Assembly (NCBI GenBank): GCA_916610825.1 | Contig: OU744453.1 | Coordinates: 19,494,241-19,558,240 of the forward strand | Direction of reading: 5' to 3' | DNA length: 64,000 nt | From: Haliclystus octoradiatus | Lineage: Eukaryota; Cnidaria; Staurozoa; Stauromedusae; Haliclystidae | Part shown: piece by piece, positions 1 to 9,800 of the stretch | Numbering within the stretch: the first letter of the stretch is position 1 | How the letters are laid out: each line of letters begins with the position of its first letter | The notes under the pieces: generated by a model | Database searches by the model: none | What the model was told of the DNA's origin: nothing | Seen by the model: the letters and a program-made list of their open reading frames with translations, nothing else | Position numbers and translations under genes: made by a program

Positions 1-760
1 TTCTGATACATGCATTCATTACTTCAAAACTTGACGATTGCAACATTCTACTTTCTGGAGCAACAACATGTCAAACTCAGAAGTTGTAATATGTGCAAAT
101 CCAGCTGCACGACTTTTAACTGGAATTGAAAGTATGAGCATATTACATCACTGCTCAAAGAACTTGACTGGCTTCCTCTATCGAAAGGATATAATTTAAA
201 TTATTGTGACTATGTTCAAAGCTTTGAATGGATTATCGAATTTGTATCTAAAATAATTGTTAATACTGAATATCCCTACTAGAAATTTGCAGTCTGAAGA
301 AAAAAAAATAGCTCAAAGTTCCAAATTGTAGACTGAAGTTCAGTAGAAGGCCTTTATCACATACTGCGCCTAAGCATTGGCCAGATTGGAAAGATTGCAA
401 TGTGTGCGGCCAAGGTGGTATTTTTTCTCGGAAAAACGTGCGGCTGAAAGCCAAATTCTGGTGCAATTTTTGTGCGGACGAATCACATATGTTTGCCAAT
501 TTGGAAATAACATCTAACTAATCATGGAAATTGTGTCATTTTCTTATAAAATACGGATAAAATTATGAAATGTGTGGTTGGAATTTCATCTGCGAAAATG
601 ATTACACGGCCACAATCTTGCCTGCAAACAGCAAACTTTCCAATCTGGAGCATCGGAATGCCATTCCTCTGAACTTACGAATGTTGACTTAACAGTCTGA
701 ATTTAAATGTGATATGAAAGCCTATCTCTTTAAAAGAGTGTATAATATAATTGACATTTA
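1..760 (+). mobile_element. Decayed non-LTR retrotransposon, reverse transcriptase C-terminal part
   Basis: In shifting frames this stretch reads like the end of a LINE reverse transcriptase. KYEHITSLLKELDWLPL is encoded at about 137-183 and FKALNGLSNLYL at about 215-250, matching the family pattern 'HITPLLKELHWLPV..YKALNGLAPSYL'. NAIPLNLR lies near 640-665 and FKCDMKAYLFKRVYN near 702-746, matching 'LWNSLPxxIR..FKSxLKTxLFxxAF'. Stops and frame changes show it is dead. The gap between the second and third blocks is roughly 250 bases longer than usual because other DNA (312-521) interrupts it. It runs off the left edge, and the clade is not resolved. Confidence 0.75.
312..521 (+). pseudogene. 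Zinc-ribbon-like ORF fragment, probably transposase-derived
   Basis: An open frame without a start codon follows an in-frame TAG at 309-311 and ends at TAA 519-521. It encodes about 69 residues including HWPDWKDCNVCGQGG and KFWCNFCADESHMF, so four cysteines sit in a C-x2-C-x18-C-x2-C arrangement. Cysteine-pair tails of this kind end piggyBac-type and related DDE transposases, which is my best guess. A host zinc-finger exon is the alternative. It splits the LINE remnant, so it probably arrived as a separate insertion. Confidence 0.4.
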
Positions 761-1667
761 ATTAATAGCTACACTTTTTGTTTAATAGTTATTAGCTGAT
801 TTTACTTTTATTTTACTAATATTACAACCACTGTAAAGGCAAGCGATTTGGGACGTTTTTAAGAAATAGAGCTATAGAAAAACTATATTTATTATTAATA
901 ATACAGATTAGATTCCAAATGGATGACTTGATCCCATCATTTGAACGACAGCCAAAACGTGGACTAGGATCTATGTTTACAGCTAGAAAATGTAGCACTT
1001 AGAGCGACACCTTCTTAATTCAATCCCAATCTGCTTTTAAATTCAATTCAGGGAGCTGATCCAAAAATAGTTTTTTTTTACGAATATGTAGTGGATTGTT
1101 TTGTGCCTATTGTTTATCATAATGTATTTCCTTTGTTAAATGTAAAGCTTCCGTTGTAATCACGTATACCTTGTAATGTAAATCACTGTATGTAATATAT
1201 CAACCCTCTTCACGTCTGCCCTTCGTGGCGACAACATCACATTACCAAGGCTGGTCCACCTTCATAGAGGCTCTGTTTATCAACGGTCATATGAACCCTT
1301 ATTCATCCTCTCCCTGTTGGTGGCCAGCTACAACTATTACATCAAATATATATCTAATCAACGTCTATGTACGCGTGTGGTAATTTATCAATACATCGAC
1401 TCATTCCACCCGCTACAAATATAAGGAAAATGTAATATGCCAACATGGGCAACATTTGCTAATATTTCCCACCATGTTACTGTATGCCATTCTAATTTAG
1501 TAAATATCTGGTATAACGTACATTGTAGAACCTGTAAGGAATCAATCTAAACTTATGAGACTTAAAAGTTCAAATCGAAAATATGTCAACCGTCGAAAGA
1601 AAAAACAGAAGCTTGGGCAAATATCAACGGTTTAGTTTTAGACTATTAGGCCTGAAGTTCTACAAAC
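761..1667. other. No recognised gene; left flank of the ANKRD26-like gene
   Basis: I see no exon that continues the ankyrin gene here, so this is probably its first intron. A short open frame at 920-1003 (+), preceded by an AG acceptor-like site, gives a basic 27-residue peptide of no recognised family. The rest is AT-rich. Confidence 0.4.
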
Positions 1668-1918
1668 CTGCGATCTTTGTCAGTTTGATTGAGACCTCCT
1701 TTCTTTCCATGTTGCTTTACTTTACTCAAATCACCAAACCATGCCGCTTTGTGGATTTTTACAAGGCTCTGCTCTTGAATCTCTGGGTAACCAAGCATAG
1801 ATCCAATACTGGAATCCATTCGAAAACCACTCTGACCTGTACTAGACCCAGCAGAGCTCAACGAGTTTTTTCTTGACGACTTTTTGCGTCCTTTAAGCAG
1901 CCTTTTTAAAGCAGACAT
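1668..1918 (-). CDS. First coding exon of an ANKRD26-like ankyrin/coiled-coil gene (partial)
   Basis: The exon starts at ATG 1918 and reads to a donor AG|GTTTGT at 1668/1667, giving 83 codons plus two bases. The first half is basic and serine-rich (KRLLKGRKKSSRK at residues 5-17). The end reads KIHKAAWFGDLSKVKQ then LNQTDKDR. This is the characteristic opening of the first ankyrin repeat in the vertebrate ANKRD26/ANKRD18/POTE family ('HKAAxxGDxxKVxxLLxxGKxGxNDxDKxxRTALH'), where an intron also interrupts the repeat. The following exons would lie at lower coordinates or beyond the window. In the family these proteins sit near the plasma membrane or centriole and carry long coiled coils; that role is only inferred here. 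It is arranged head-to-head with the protease gene, about 270-290 bases between start codons. Confidence 0.6.
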
Positions 1919-2187
1919 CTTGAGCTGATTTCAAATAATATTCTCAGCTGAATAGCGCCGTTATATGACCTGTTTAAAATATTAAACTAATATTGTTGTT
2001 ATGAAGCAGACGCCATTTTAGTTGCTCACTTTCGGATCAAAGAGCATTATTGAGCATGCGCCGAATGTGTGAAGATGCAACGGTCATCCCTTAGATCATA
2101 GGGAATCAAATGCAGCGTCATTATAACTTTTGGCGGGAATGAAAGTTGTCATCGGATCACGTGCTTTCTGTGAAAAACCTAAGATTC
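1919..2187. promoter_or_regulatory. Compact bidirectional promoter with YY1-like and E2F-like sites
   Basis: Only about 270 bases separate the ATG of the leftward ankyrin gene from the first ATG of the rightward protease gene, so both promoters must overlap. CGCCATTTT at 2011-2019 matches the YY1 core in reverse. TTTGGCGGGAA at 2128-2138 is a full E2F consensus lying 50-75 bases before the protease start. The region is GC-richer than its flanks. Site identities are by consensus only. Confidence 0.5.
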
Positions 2188-4974
2188 ATGTGGATTCGAG
2201 GAGAAGCAGTTATGGCTGATAGATTTAACTCGCAGTTAGAAAACAGAAGGAAAGGCGTTTGCCTTATTTATCTTCCTGATAATGAAAAAGCGACTGGCTT
2301 TCATTATGGAAATGGTTGGATAGTTACAAATGCTCATGCTTTTCAGAGAGTAACTGATTTTAATGAGAGAACACACAGTTTGGTTGAGGAGGCAGAATTT
2401 ATTTTCTTAACAGACGAATTCAATGAAGATGGAAGTGCTAAAGAGTATAAGTTTGAGAAACGAAAACGAATGGCATTTGTTCATCATTTAATACCTGGAA
2501 AAAGTTTCAAAAATGATTTAGCAAACAAAGATATTGCTATGATTAAGCTTGGTTTTCAACATCCTGGCAGGCAAGAAAAATATTGCAAAGAATGGGAAAA
2601 CGTTGAAAATTCTAAGCTGGACGAGATGGAAATACTGTATGATACTTCATGTGCAGACGTTATTGAATCAATCAACGTGAAAATGCTTGAAGGAATGAAT
2701 GTCTATGCGATACATCATGGTGGAGATTATGATAACAAAAAAGAAGCAATATGTAAAGTTCACCGCGTAGACGAAAGTAACAAAGATATTCCGCAACTAC
2801 TCTTAAGAAGGGTGGAATATGATTGGGATATTGATGAACCGCCACTTCCTAATGGTTCATCAGGATGTCCCATATTTGCTGAGTTGGGAGGCAAATGTTG
2901 TTTGGTTGGTCTTCATTTTGCCGGTGATAATGACGAGATGTCTGATTCTGAGGCAGAACGAGGATCGTATGAGTTGTTTTGGACAAACGGCATTACTCAA
3001 TTCCTTGATGATGGAATCAATATAATTTTCAGTATCAGAGACTACATGCTGAATCAGTTTCATGTCCATCAAGTATCGGCAAGAGAATCACTTCCGCGAT
3101 ATATTGAGAATATAAATGCCATATTATGTGGGTCTACACAAGCCAATCGAAATGACGGAGAACCGAGTGAATTTGATCAAAAATTAAGTCCAGAGGTTAA
3201 CATAATTATTACAGGAATTCAGCAAATCAGAGATGAAGTAGATGCAATTGAAATGTACAAGATATTACTTCGTAAAAGTGAAGATTTTTTACGAAATATA
3301 ACCTATGCAATTATAGATGAGCAACTAGAAGCAAAGTCTGCAAATAATTGGTTGTACGGTAAGCTGAATGATTCCCAATATAAAATGAAGAAATATGCAA
3401 ATGATTTAATAACAAACGAGTTGGCAGAGAAGTATACAATATTATCGCAAAATGAAACTGAGCAAATGAATTCAAATGATATGTATCAAAACTCTATTCA
3501 AATGATTGAAATGCTAAAGGAATATAAAAATATAATAGATCGAACTAGAAAAGGTGAAAATGGAAACGAAAAAAACATGGAAAATATGAGAAACTATTTT
3601 CATAGTGTAATTAAGCATGTCATAGATGAAGAGAACTCTTTAAAGAGGAATATTGAAGATTTACGCTTGCAGAAAATGCTAGATAGTTTTAAAGAAGGGA
3701 TTGACTACACAACCAGCGGAAGACATCGGAATGAAATAGACGAACATTTAACTCAAAAGGCTGATGATTTGATAAACGCACTGAAGCTGACCAGAAAGGA
3801 AAATAAAGAAATTGAAGCTGATAAATATTTTTTTCAAAGGATGGAAATGCTCAAAGATTTTAAAAAAGAAATTTGGGATGCAATAATTGAGGAAAACAAG
3901 ATCAACGCCAAGGCAGAAGAAATTGCAGTGGCGATGAAATGGAAACGGGGCTGTGAAGCAAATGCAAAACAAATAAGAGAATATGATAAGAAGAAACTGA
4001 ATAATTCGTTGCACAAAATGTTAATAAGTTTTGAAACAAAAATTATGGAGGCCAAAGATGAAAGGAATGAAAAGGAGATATATGATTTTGATGATAATGA
4101 TAAAAATTTAATTGCAAAAATAGAGGAGTTAAAAGTAAGCGTTGGATATGAAAGGAATACCAGCGAAACAGTTGAAAACCTGCATCGAAAGGCCACAGAT
4201 TTCCAACAGGCAATCGATCAAGCCATTACAAAAGCAAACCCTTCCCAGGAAGCCCTATATCAAAAGATGCAATCAACATTAACAGATTTTATTACGAAAA
4301 CAGACCAAGCAATAAAACAAATAAATGAGCATGATTCACTTGAAATTAAACGAAAACTTCAAATAGAAATCGAGAAAGCAATCACTGCAGGAAAGGACTC
4401 AAATAAAACATATTACAGGTATCAGGAATTATTCATAGCAGCAATTAATCAAGCAATAGAGAAAAGGATTACAATAAAAAATAAGATTAAAGCAAACTTG
4501 CAACAGAAGGAAAAAGAATTTATTAAAGCAATTGATCCAAGTTACAGAATACGTGAGAAAGAAGAATCTGTGGATGAAAATGGACAAGTCTTTGAAAGTG
4601 ATGATTTTCTTCAAAATTTTATCCCAGCGATCTTAAATGTCAGCGAAAGATTAGAAAACAAACTGGAAGTGCATATGGAACTATTTTTGCAAATGAAGAA
4701 CTTTTTACTATCTGTTGCACAAGCTATACCAAAAATAAATAATGAAGAGAATAACAACATGAAAATTGAGGCTAGAAAAAATATATTAATTCAAATCGAT
4801 TGCGCATATTGCCAAATTCAAAATGTCTGCCTTCCTGCACTTCTAGAATCTGTGAATACTAAAGAAAAACTTTGTGAAAATGCAAGAAATGCAAAATTGA
4901 CAATATATTTTGTAAATCCAAACGACAATTCTTCTTTAACCATAGACGGGTTTTATTCAACAGGGGAGAACTGA
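2188..4974 (+). CDS. Trypsin-like serine protease fused to a long coiled coil, single exon
   Basis: The frame opens after TGA at 2140-2142. The first ATG is at 2188 (weak context); I prefer ATG 2212, with G at -3 and +4, giving 920 residues. Numbered from 2212, residues about 12-265 form a Trypsin_2-like domain: His42 in VTNAHAF, Asp107 in NKDIAMIKL and Ser217 in NGSSGCPIF have the order and context of a catalytic triad. There is no signal peptide, so it should act inside the cell. Residues about 300-860 are almost entirely Glu/Lys/Asn/Gln/Ile/Leu-rich helix of coiled-coil type, without glycine or proline runs. I do not recognise an orthologue. FAM111 proteases (domain at the C-terminus) and protease modules of animal immune-conflict proteins are comparisons, not identifications. 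It has no intron while its neighbours have 10-28 exons, suggesting a retrocopy or acquired gene. A polyadenylation signal AATAAA follows at 5070-5075, and an E2F site precedes it. Confidence 0.85.
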   Translation: MWIRGEAVMADRFNSQLENRRKGVCLIYLPDNEKATGFHYGNGWIVTNAHAFQRVTDFNERTHSLVEEAEFIFLTDEFNEDGSAKEYKFEKRKRMAFVHHLIPGKSFKNDLANKDIAMIKLGFQHPGRQEKYCKEWENVENSKLDEMEILYDTSCADVIESINVKMLEGMNVYAIHHGGDYDNKKEAICKVHRVDESNKDIPQLLLRRVEYDWDIDEPPLPNGSSGCPIFAELGGKCCLVGLHFAGDNDEMSDSEAERGSYELFWTNGITQFLDDGINIIFSIRDYMLNQFHVHQVSARESLPRYIENINAILCGSTQANRNDGEPSEFDQKLSPEVNIIITGIQQIRDEVDAIEMYKILLRKSEDFLRNITYAIIDEQLEAKSANNWLYGKLNDSQYKMKKYANDLITNELAEKYTILSQNETEQMNSNDMYQNSIQMIEMLKEYKNIIDRTRKGENGNEKNMENMRNYFHSVIKHVIDEENSLKRNIEDLRLQKMLDSFKEGIDYTTSGRHRNEIDEHLTQKADDLINALKLTRKENKEIEADKYFFQRMEMLKDFKKEIWDAIIEENKINAKAEEIAVAMKWKRGCEANAKQIREYDKKKLNNSLHKMLISFETKIMEAKDERNEKEIYDFDDNDKNLIAKIEELKVSVGYERNTSETVENLHRKATDFQQAIDQAITKANPSQEALYQKMQSTLTDFITKTDQAIKQINEHDSLEIKRKLQIEIEKAITAGKDSNKTYYRYQELFIAAINQAIEKRITIKNKIKANLQQKEKEFIKAIDPSYRIREKEESVDENGQVFESDDFLQNFIPAILNVSERLENKLEVHMELFLQMKNFLLSVAQAIPKINNEENNNMKIEARKNILIQIDCAYCQIQNVCLPALLESVNTKEKLCENARNAKLTIYFVNPNDNSSLTIDGFYSTGEN

Positions 4975-5069
4975 GGTCCATGAAAACTAGACTACCGGTA
5001 ACAAAAACACCGATACAACTGCAGCGTTTCTGTTGATGAATAACATATGTAGATATTTGTGGTTTCGTG

Positions 5070-5075
5070 AATAAA
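5070..5075 (+). terminator. Polyadenylation signal AATAAA of the protease gene
   Basis: AATAAA lies 96 bases after the stop codon of the protease/coiled-coil gene, a normal 3'-UTR distance. Confidence 0.55.
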
Positions 5076-6255
5076 CCTATATTCAGCTTGGATTGATCCA
5101 TGCAAACATCAATAGGAAGAGGAAATTCAAAATGGAAAAACAAAGCACAAAGAATTACTAAAGAAGGATATATTTTGGTTAGATCATTTGTAAAATCTAT
5201 ATTGAAATCACAGTTTACAACATTAGTTACTGATGTGAAAAAATTTACGTAAAATTTAACAGGTTTTCTGAATAAATGATGACCATAATGATAATGGATA
5301 TGGAAGAAATGGATGAGGGTACACGAAACAAAACTTAAGGATTCTATTTAATGGTTTATAGATAGTATCAATATACTGTTCACAAGCAACATACTACCAT
5401 TCCAAGAAATGGGAAATTGTAAGACGAACCTGGCTTATTAAATGGGCTACCCACAAGAAAAAACTTAACACAATATTTGGAAAGTTCAACAAGAAAGTAA
5501 CTTCTCAAATTGTATACGAAAGGCTCAACTAGTGCTTGAAAGAACGGGAAGAGTCTGATAGATGACTATTGCCCCTTATTGTTATTTATGTGATGGAATC
5601 AAACAGAATGATAATTATTCGACTGTGCAGTCATTTAGTTTCATAAAATCACACACACCGCTGATAACTTTCTTTGCTAGTTGAAACATTTCTGAGCAAC
5701 AACAATGATAAATTACAATGTTGGCTCAGTTTATTTTTTAGTTATTTTTATATGATATTTATAGCAATATTTTAGAAAATGGATTACAAAATGTCCATAA
5801 ATGTATATTTTATAAGCTTTCTATTTGTCAATATTTATAATCCTTTATGCATGCATTATTATTTATCATCTAGAGGAAAGACAAAATACGACTGACAAAG
5901 ACAACATAAAATATTGAGTCTGAAATATATATGCAGGAATAAGCAGAATATTTTCATGCATTGCACTAGGACCTATGGTATAATGTTGAATTCTGGAGAC
6001 AGAAATAAAACACAGCTCAATCCAATTATTATTATTCTTTTGTCTGATTGTACAAGTTAACAGGCCACTGAACCGTCCCCCCCCCCAGAGACGTGATTGA
6101 CATATGTAGCCACTAAGTGTTGGATAGCGAAAGTTGTCACTACAGATTTGACAAATCAACTCATGTGACACGGCAAAACTAACGGCGTGTTGTGTAACTG
6201 TGTACAAGTTCACAGCTGGCGTAACGAGAGTAACTTACAGTTCTTGTGAGGATAG
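5076..6255. other. Intergenic, no gene recognised
   Basis: AT-rich sequence between the protease gene and the 3' end of TMEM209. The open frames here are short, biased by low complexity and show no family motif. A C-tract lies at 6076-6086. Confidence 0.5.
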
Positions 6256-6261
6256 ATCAGA

Positions 6262-6332
6262 TGATCGCGTAGCTCAACGGTTAGAGCACTGGACCGGACA
6301 TTCAGAGGTTGTGGGCTCGATTCCCGTGCACT
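6262..6332 (+). repeat. tRNA-like sequence, probably a SINE head or decayed tRNA
   Basis: TAGCTCAACGGTTAGAGCA resembles a tRNA D-arm with A box, CTGGA...TTCAG can form a 5-bp anticodon stem, and GGCTCGATTCC resembles a B box. The position before the would-be anticodon is C rather than the universal T, and no acceptor stem pairs. I therefore read it as a tRNA-derived repeat rather than a working tRNA. Confidence 0.45.
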
Positions 6333-6886
6333 TGGAGATTTGGAGATCAGATTTTCTAATCTTTCAAAATGTGCCACAGACACTGATTTTGATGTTTAAC
6401 ACCCCCACCCATGTATGCGTTTGATATCACCTTTTCCCCCCTTCACTGAGTAGGGTATAAGTATATACTTTATAGATATCCCCTAAACTCAAAATACACA
6501 CAAACACTCCCAATATATGCATATATACTGTACATCAAAATTTTCTTAAGTTGACAAAAACAACCAACTTGAACAATATTTGTATGCAAGCAAATGTTTT
6601 AGAGGTAAAGGCCGTACAATATTTTTCTTATCATTCATTCATTAAATGAATCATTTATTATTAAAATATGTATCACACTGATCAAAACATCTGTTTGAGT
6701 CATTCAATATATAACAGTGCCTTGAAAAAAAAAATCAAAATGGAAAAATGAAAGGAAAATAATAACTCTTTATCAGAATATCCGAAAAGGGAAAATAAAA
6801 CAAAAATATATCTACATTCTTATAATCTAGAAAGTTGTTATAATAATAATGTTCACCGTCAAGAGATGTATGATCATAACTTTCTT

Positions 6887-9800
6887 TTATTTTTTGTTCA
6901 AGATCCAAAGGATATTAATACCCGATAAGCCAAGATTGACACGCCTGAATAAAATAAATCACAGCATCGAATCAGATACATTGAGATAATATTCTGTAAT
7001 ACAAACAATAATCTCTATCAACCATCACATGACCTCTCATGTGACAATAATTCATGAACGTTAATGGCCCAAATTTTCATGAACTCTTTATGAATGGTAT
7101 ACAGTGAAACCTGTATATAACGGCCAGCTATGAGAGGTAGATAAATTGACCATTATAGACAGGTGGCCTTTATATACAGGTTTGATTCAATAGAAAATAC
7201 TACTTTAGACATTGCAAGAATGACCACTATAGACAGGTGGCCGCTCTATAGAGGTGACCATTATGACAGGTTTGACTGTAGATGTGCGCTTGTAGATTAG
7301 TGGCAGAGTGTCCATACTTTGTGCGGGCGACAACAGCTCGACTGTTCAAATTTTTTCTCATTCCATATTTAATAACTAGAGTCTACAGTACTAAAAGGAA
7401 TTATCGTGTTTAATAAAAGGTGGTGTATTTAATTCAGATAATTTGCTACACATTCCCTGAGCCCCCTACCTGAGCATTTTTCAAACTTTTGTGATCTGGA
7501 GGATGAATTTTGAGACAATTTAAGACATTTTAAGCTTTTAATTGTCTTCAAATTTCCTGTAGTAAGCTCTCTTGCCATTCCGACTATCGTTTCAAGTTTG
7601 GAAAACGTGACCGATCGAAAATAGAGTATATTCAACACTGAAAATCACCCCTTGTATCGGTTCCAATTTAAAATCCTTTTCACTATTCTTTACTATTCTT
7701 CACTATTCTAATCAGCTACCCGAATCAATGTTAAACATCTTTTGTGTCATATGCATTTTAACATGATTCAGATGAGAGATTAAACATCAGCACCAACATC
7801 AGTCTACATGGTTTGGGTGATCGTTATCTTGATCTAAATAGCATTTCTTTTCAAAGAATAATTTTTACTTAAGATCACTTGGAAATAAGGAAAGTGTTTG
7901 AAAATACTATGTATATATCATGTTGCTATAAATAAAGTATTTGGAAACTCGCATTTTGGCATATTCATTAATTATGCAGAAATTAAATCAAGAAACACAG
8001 TTTATCGACATTAAATTGACAAAAATGTTTTCATGAACAAACTAATAAGTATCATGTTACGTATATGGACTGGTCTGACAGGAATAAAGTATAATACTTA
8101 CTCTAACATTCCAAGTTTTAAAACTTTGATGAAATACAAGAAAATAATTATAGAATGGTACAAATTGTTTCTACCCTAAAATGAAAAAATGAAAATAAAA
8201 TTATGATATTGTAAAACGTTGTCTCTCTGATCAGACATTATAGGCTCAATGCAATAAATAAATAGCAGAGTTTGGATAATAATATGTTTATTAATAAAAA
8301 TAAATTTATATACAAATTCCTTGGAAATTTCAGTTGCAATAAAGCTGTTGAAGACATTAGAAATGTGAAAACAGTTCATGAACGTTAAATGGTTAAAATT
8401 TCATGACTTGTACATGATTAAAATCGAACGCTTGAACATTTCACAAACTCCAAAATATTTTGCAGGAGCAGGATGCATTGAGGTACAGTCAAACCTGTTA
8501 TAACGGTCACCTCTATACAACAACCACCTGTCTATAGTGGTCACTTTTGCAATGTCTAAAATAGTAATTTATATTGAATTCAACCTGTATATAAAGGCCA
8601 CCTGTCTATAGTGGTCAATTTATCTACCTCTCATAGCTGGCCATATACAGGTTTCACTGTAGTTGAATTTTCTGTTCTGAACAACATTCAAAATCTCAGA
8701 TTGATGGAGGAACAGAAAAAGCTATACATTCTTGCTTATGTTATAGACAGCAGATCATAAGATGTTGTAGAACATTGTTGAATATGTTTACCTTTGGAAT
8801 TTCATAAGTTGCACCGTCAGCAACAACGCGGAAATTAGGAGGATGAACTCTGGTCTGGGCAATGTAAATATCGCTAATTTTATCTAGAAAAAAAATAAAA
8901 ATGGCATATGCAGACAATCAAATTTCCTGTGTTGTAAATAAAAAACTAACTCAAAACATTTATTAGGGCCTACTTATTATAAACAATTAAGTTGATTGGT
9001 CGTTTAAGAAATCTAGATGAAGGCACACCCCTGTGAAAAACAGTTCAGGGGTTCATGAACAGTTGAACGACAACCAAAGTCGGATATGATATTATATAAT
9101 AATTTATTTTTATTCTAGAAAAGCGTTGATGTCTAGGTTTTGCCTTGCTCTATCGTAGAATTCTTGCATTTGGGATGTTGGAAAACACTTGAAGAGCAAG
9201 AGTTAACTCATCATTATGTCAATATCATGTTTTCTAACATTATTAGCGCAAGAATTTTACGATGAATCATAGGTGTGCATGAAACATCAACACAAAATGC
9301 ATTATGTGAATTAATGGGTTGCAATGAAATATATTATTTGAAAATCGATTTCTAACCTGGTTTGTCTGAATGCTTCAAGTAGTACATCCCTGAAAAGCTT
9401 TTTCCTTCCGGATAGAGAGGGTTGCCAGGCAACTGAGTATCCATGTAAGTGTTGAATAAATGCATCACAATCTAAAAGTTGAAAAAATATTCAATGCCTC
9501 CTCCCAATTGCATGACATATATACAATACACTGCCCATGCGAAAAAAATATTGAGTTCATGAGCAGTTCATGAATGTTAAATGGCCCAATTTTCATGGAC
9601 CATAATTTTCAAGGTGATGTATTTATTCAAATAATTTGCTACACTTTCCTTGAGTCTCCTACCTGGGCATCTGTTGGAAGATCTATGCTCCATTCCTTTG
9701 CTTTATTTTTACCCCCTCCGTCCCATCTGTACAACCGCAGACAACCACCTGCTGATAAGCCTAGAAAAATGAAAAAACAGATTGAAGTTGTGTGTTTGAT

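Noticed and set aside
2146..2187. Start of the protease gene at TTG 2146
   Set aside because: TTG is not a normal nuclear start. The ATGs at 2188 and 2212 follow, and 2212 has the better context and begins just before the domain.
6262..6332. Functional tRNA gene
   Set aside because: No pairing acceptor stem, and the base before the anticodon is C instead of T. More likely a SINE or decayed copy.
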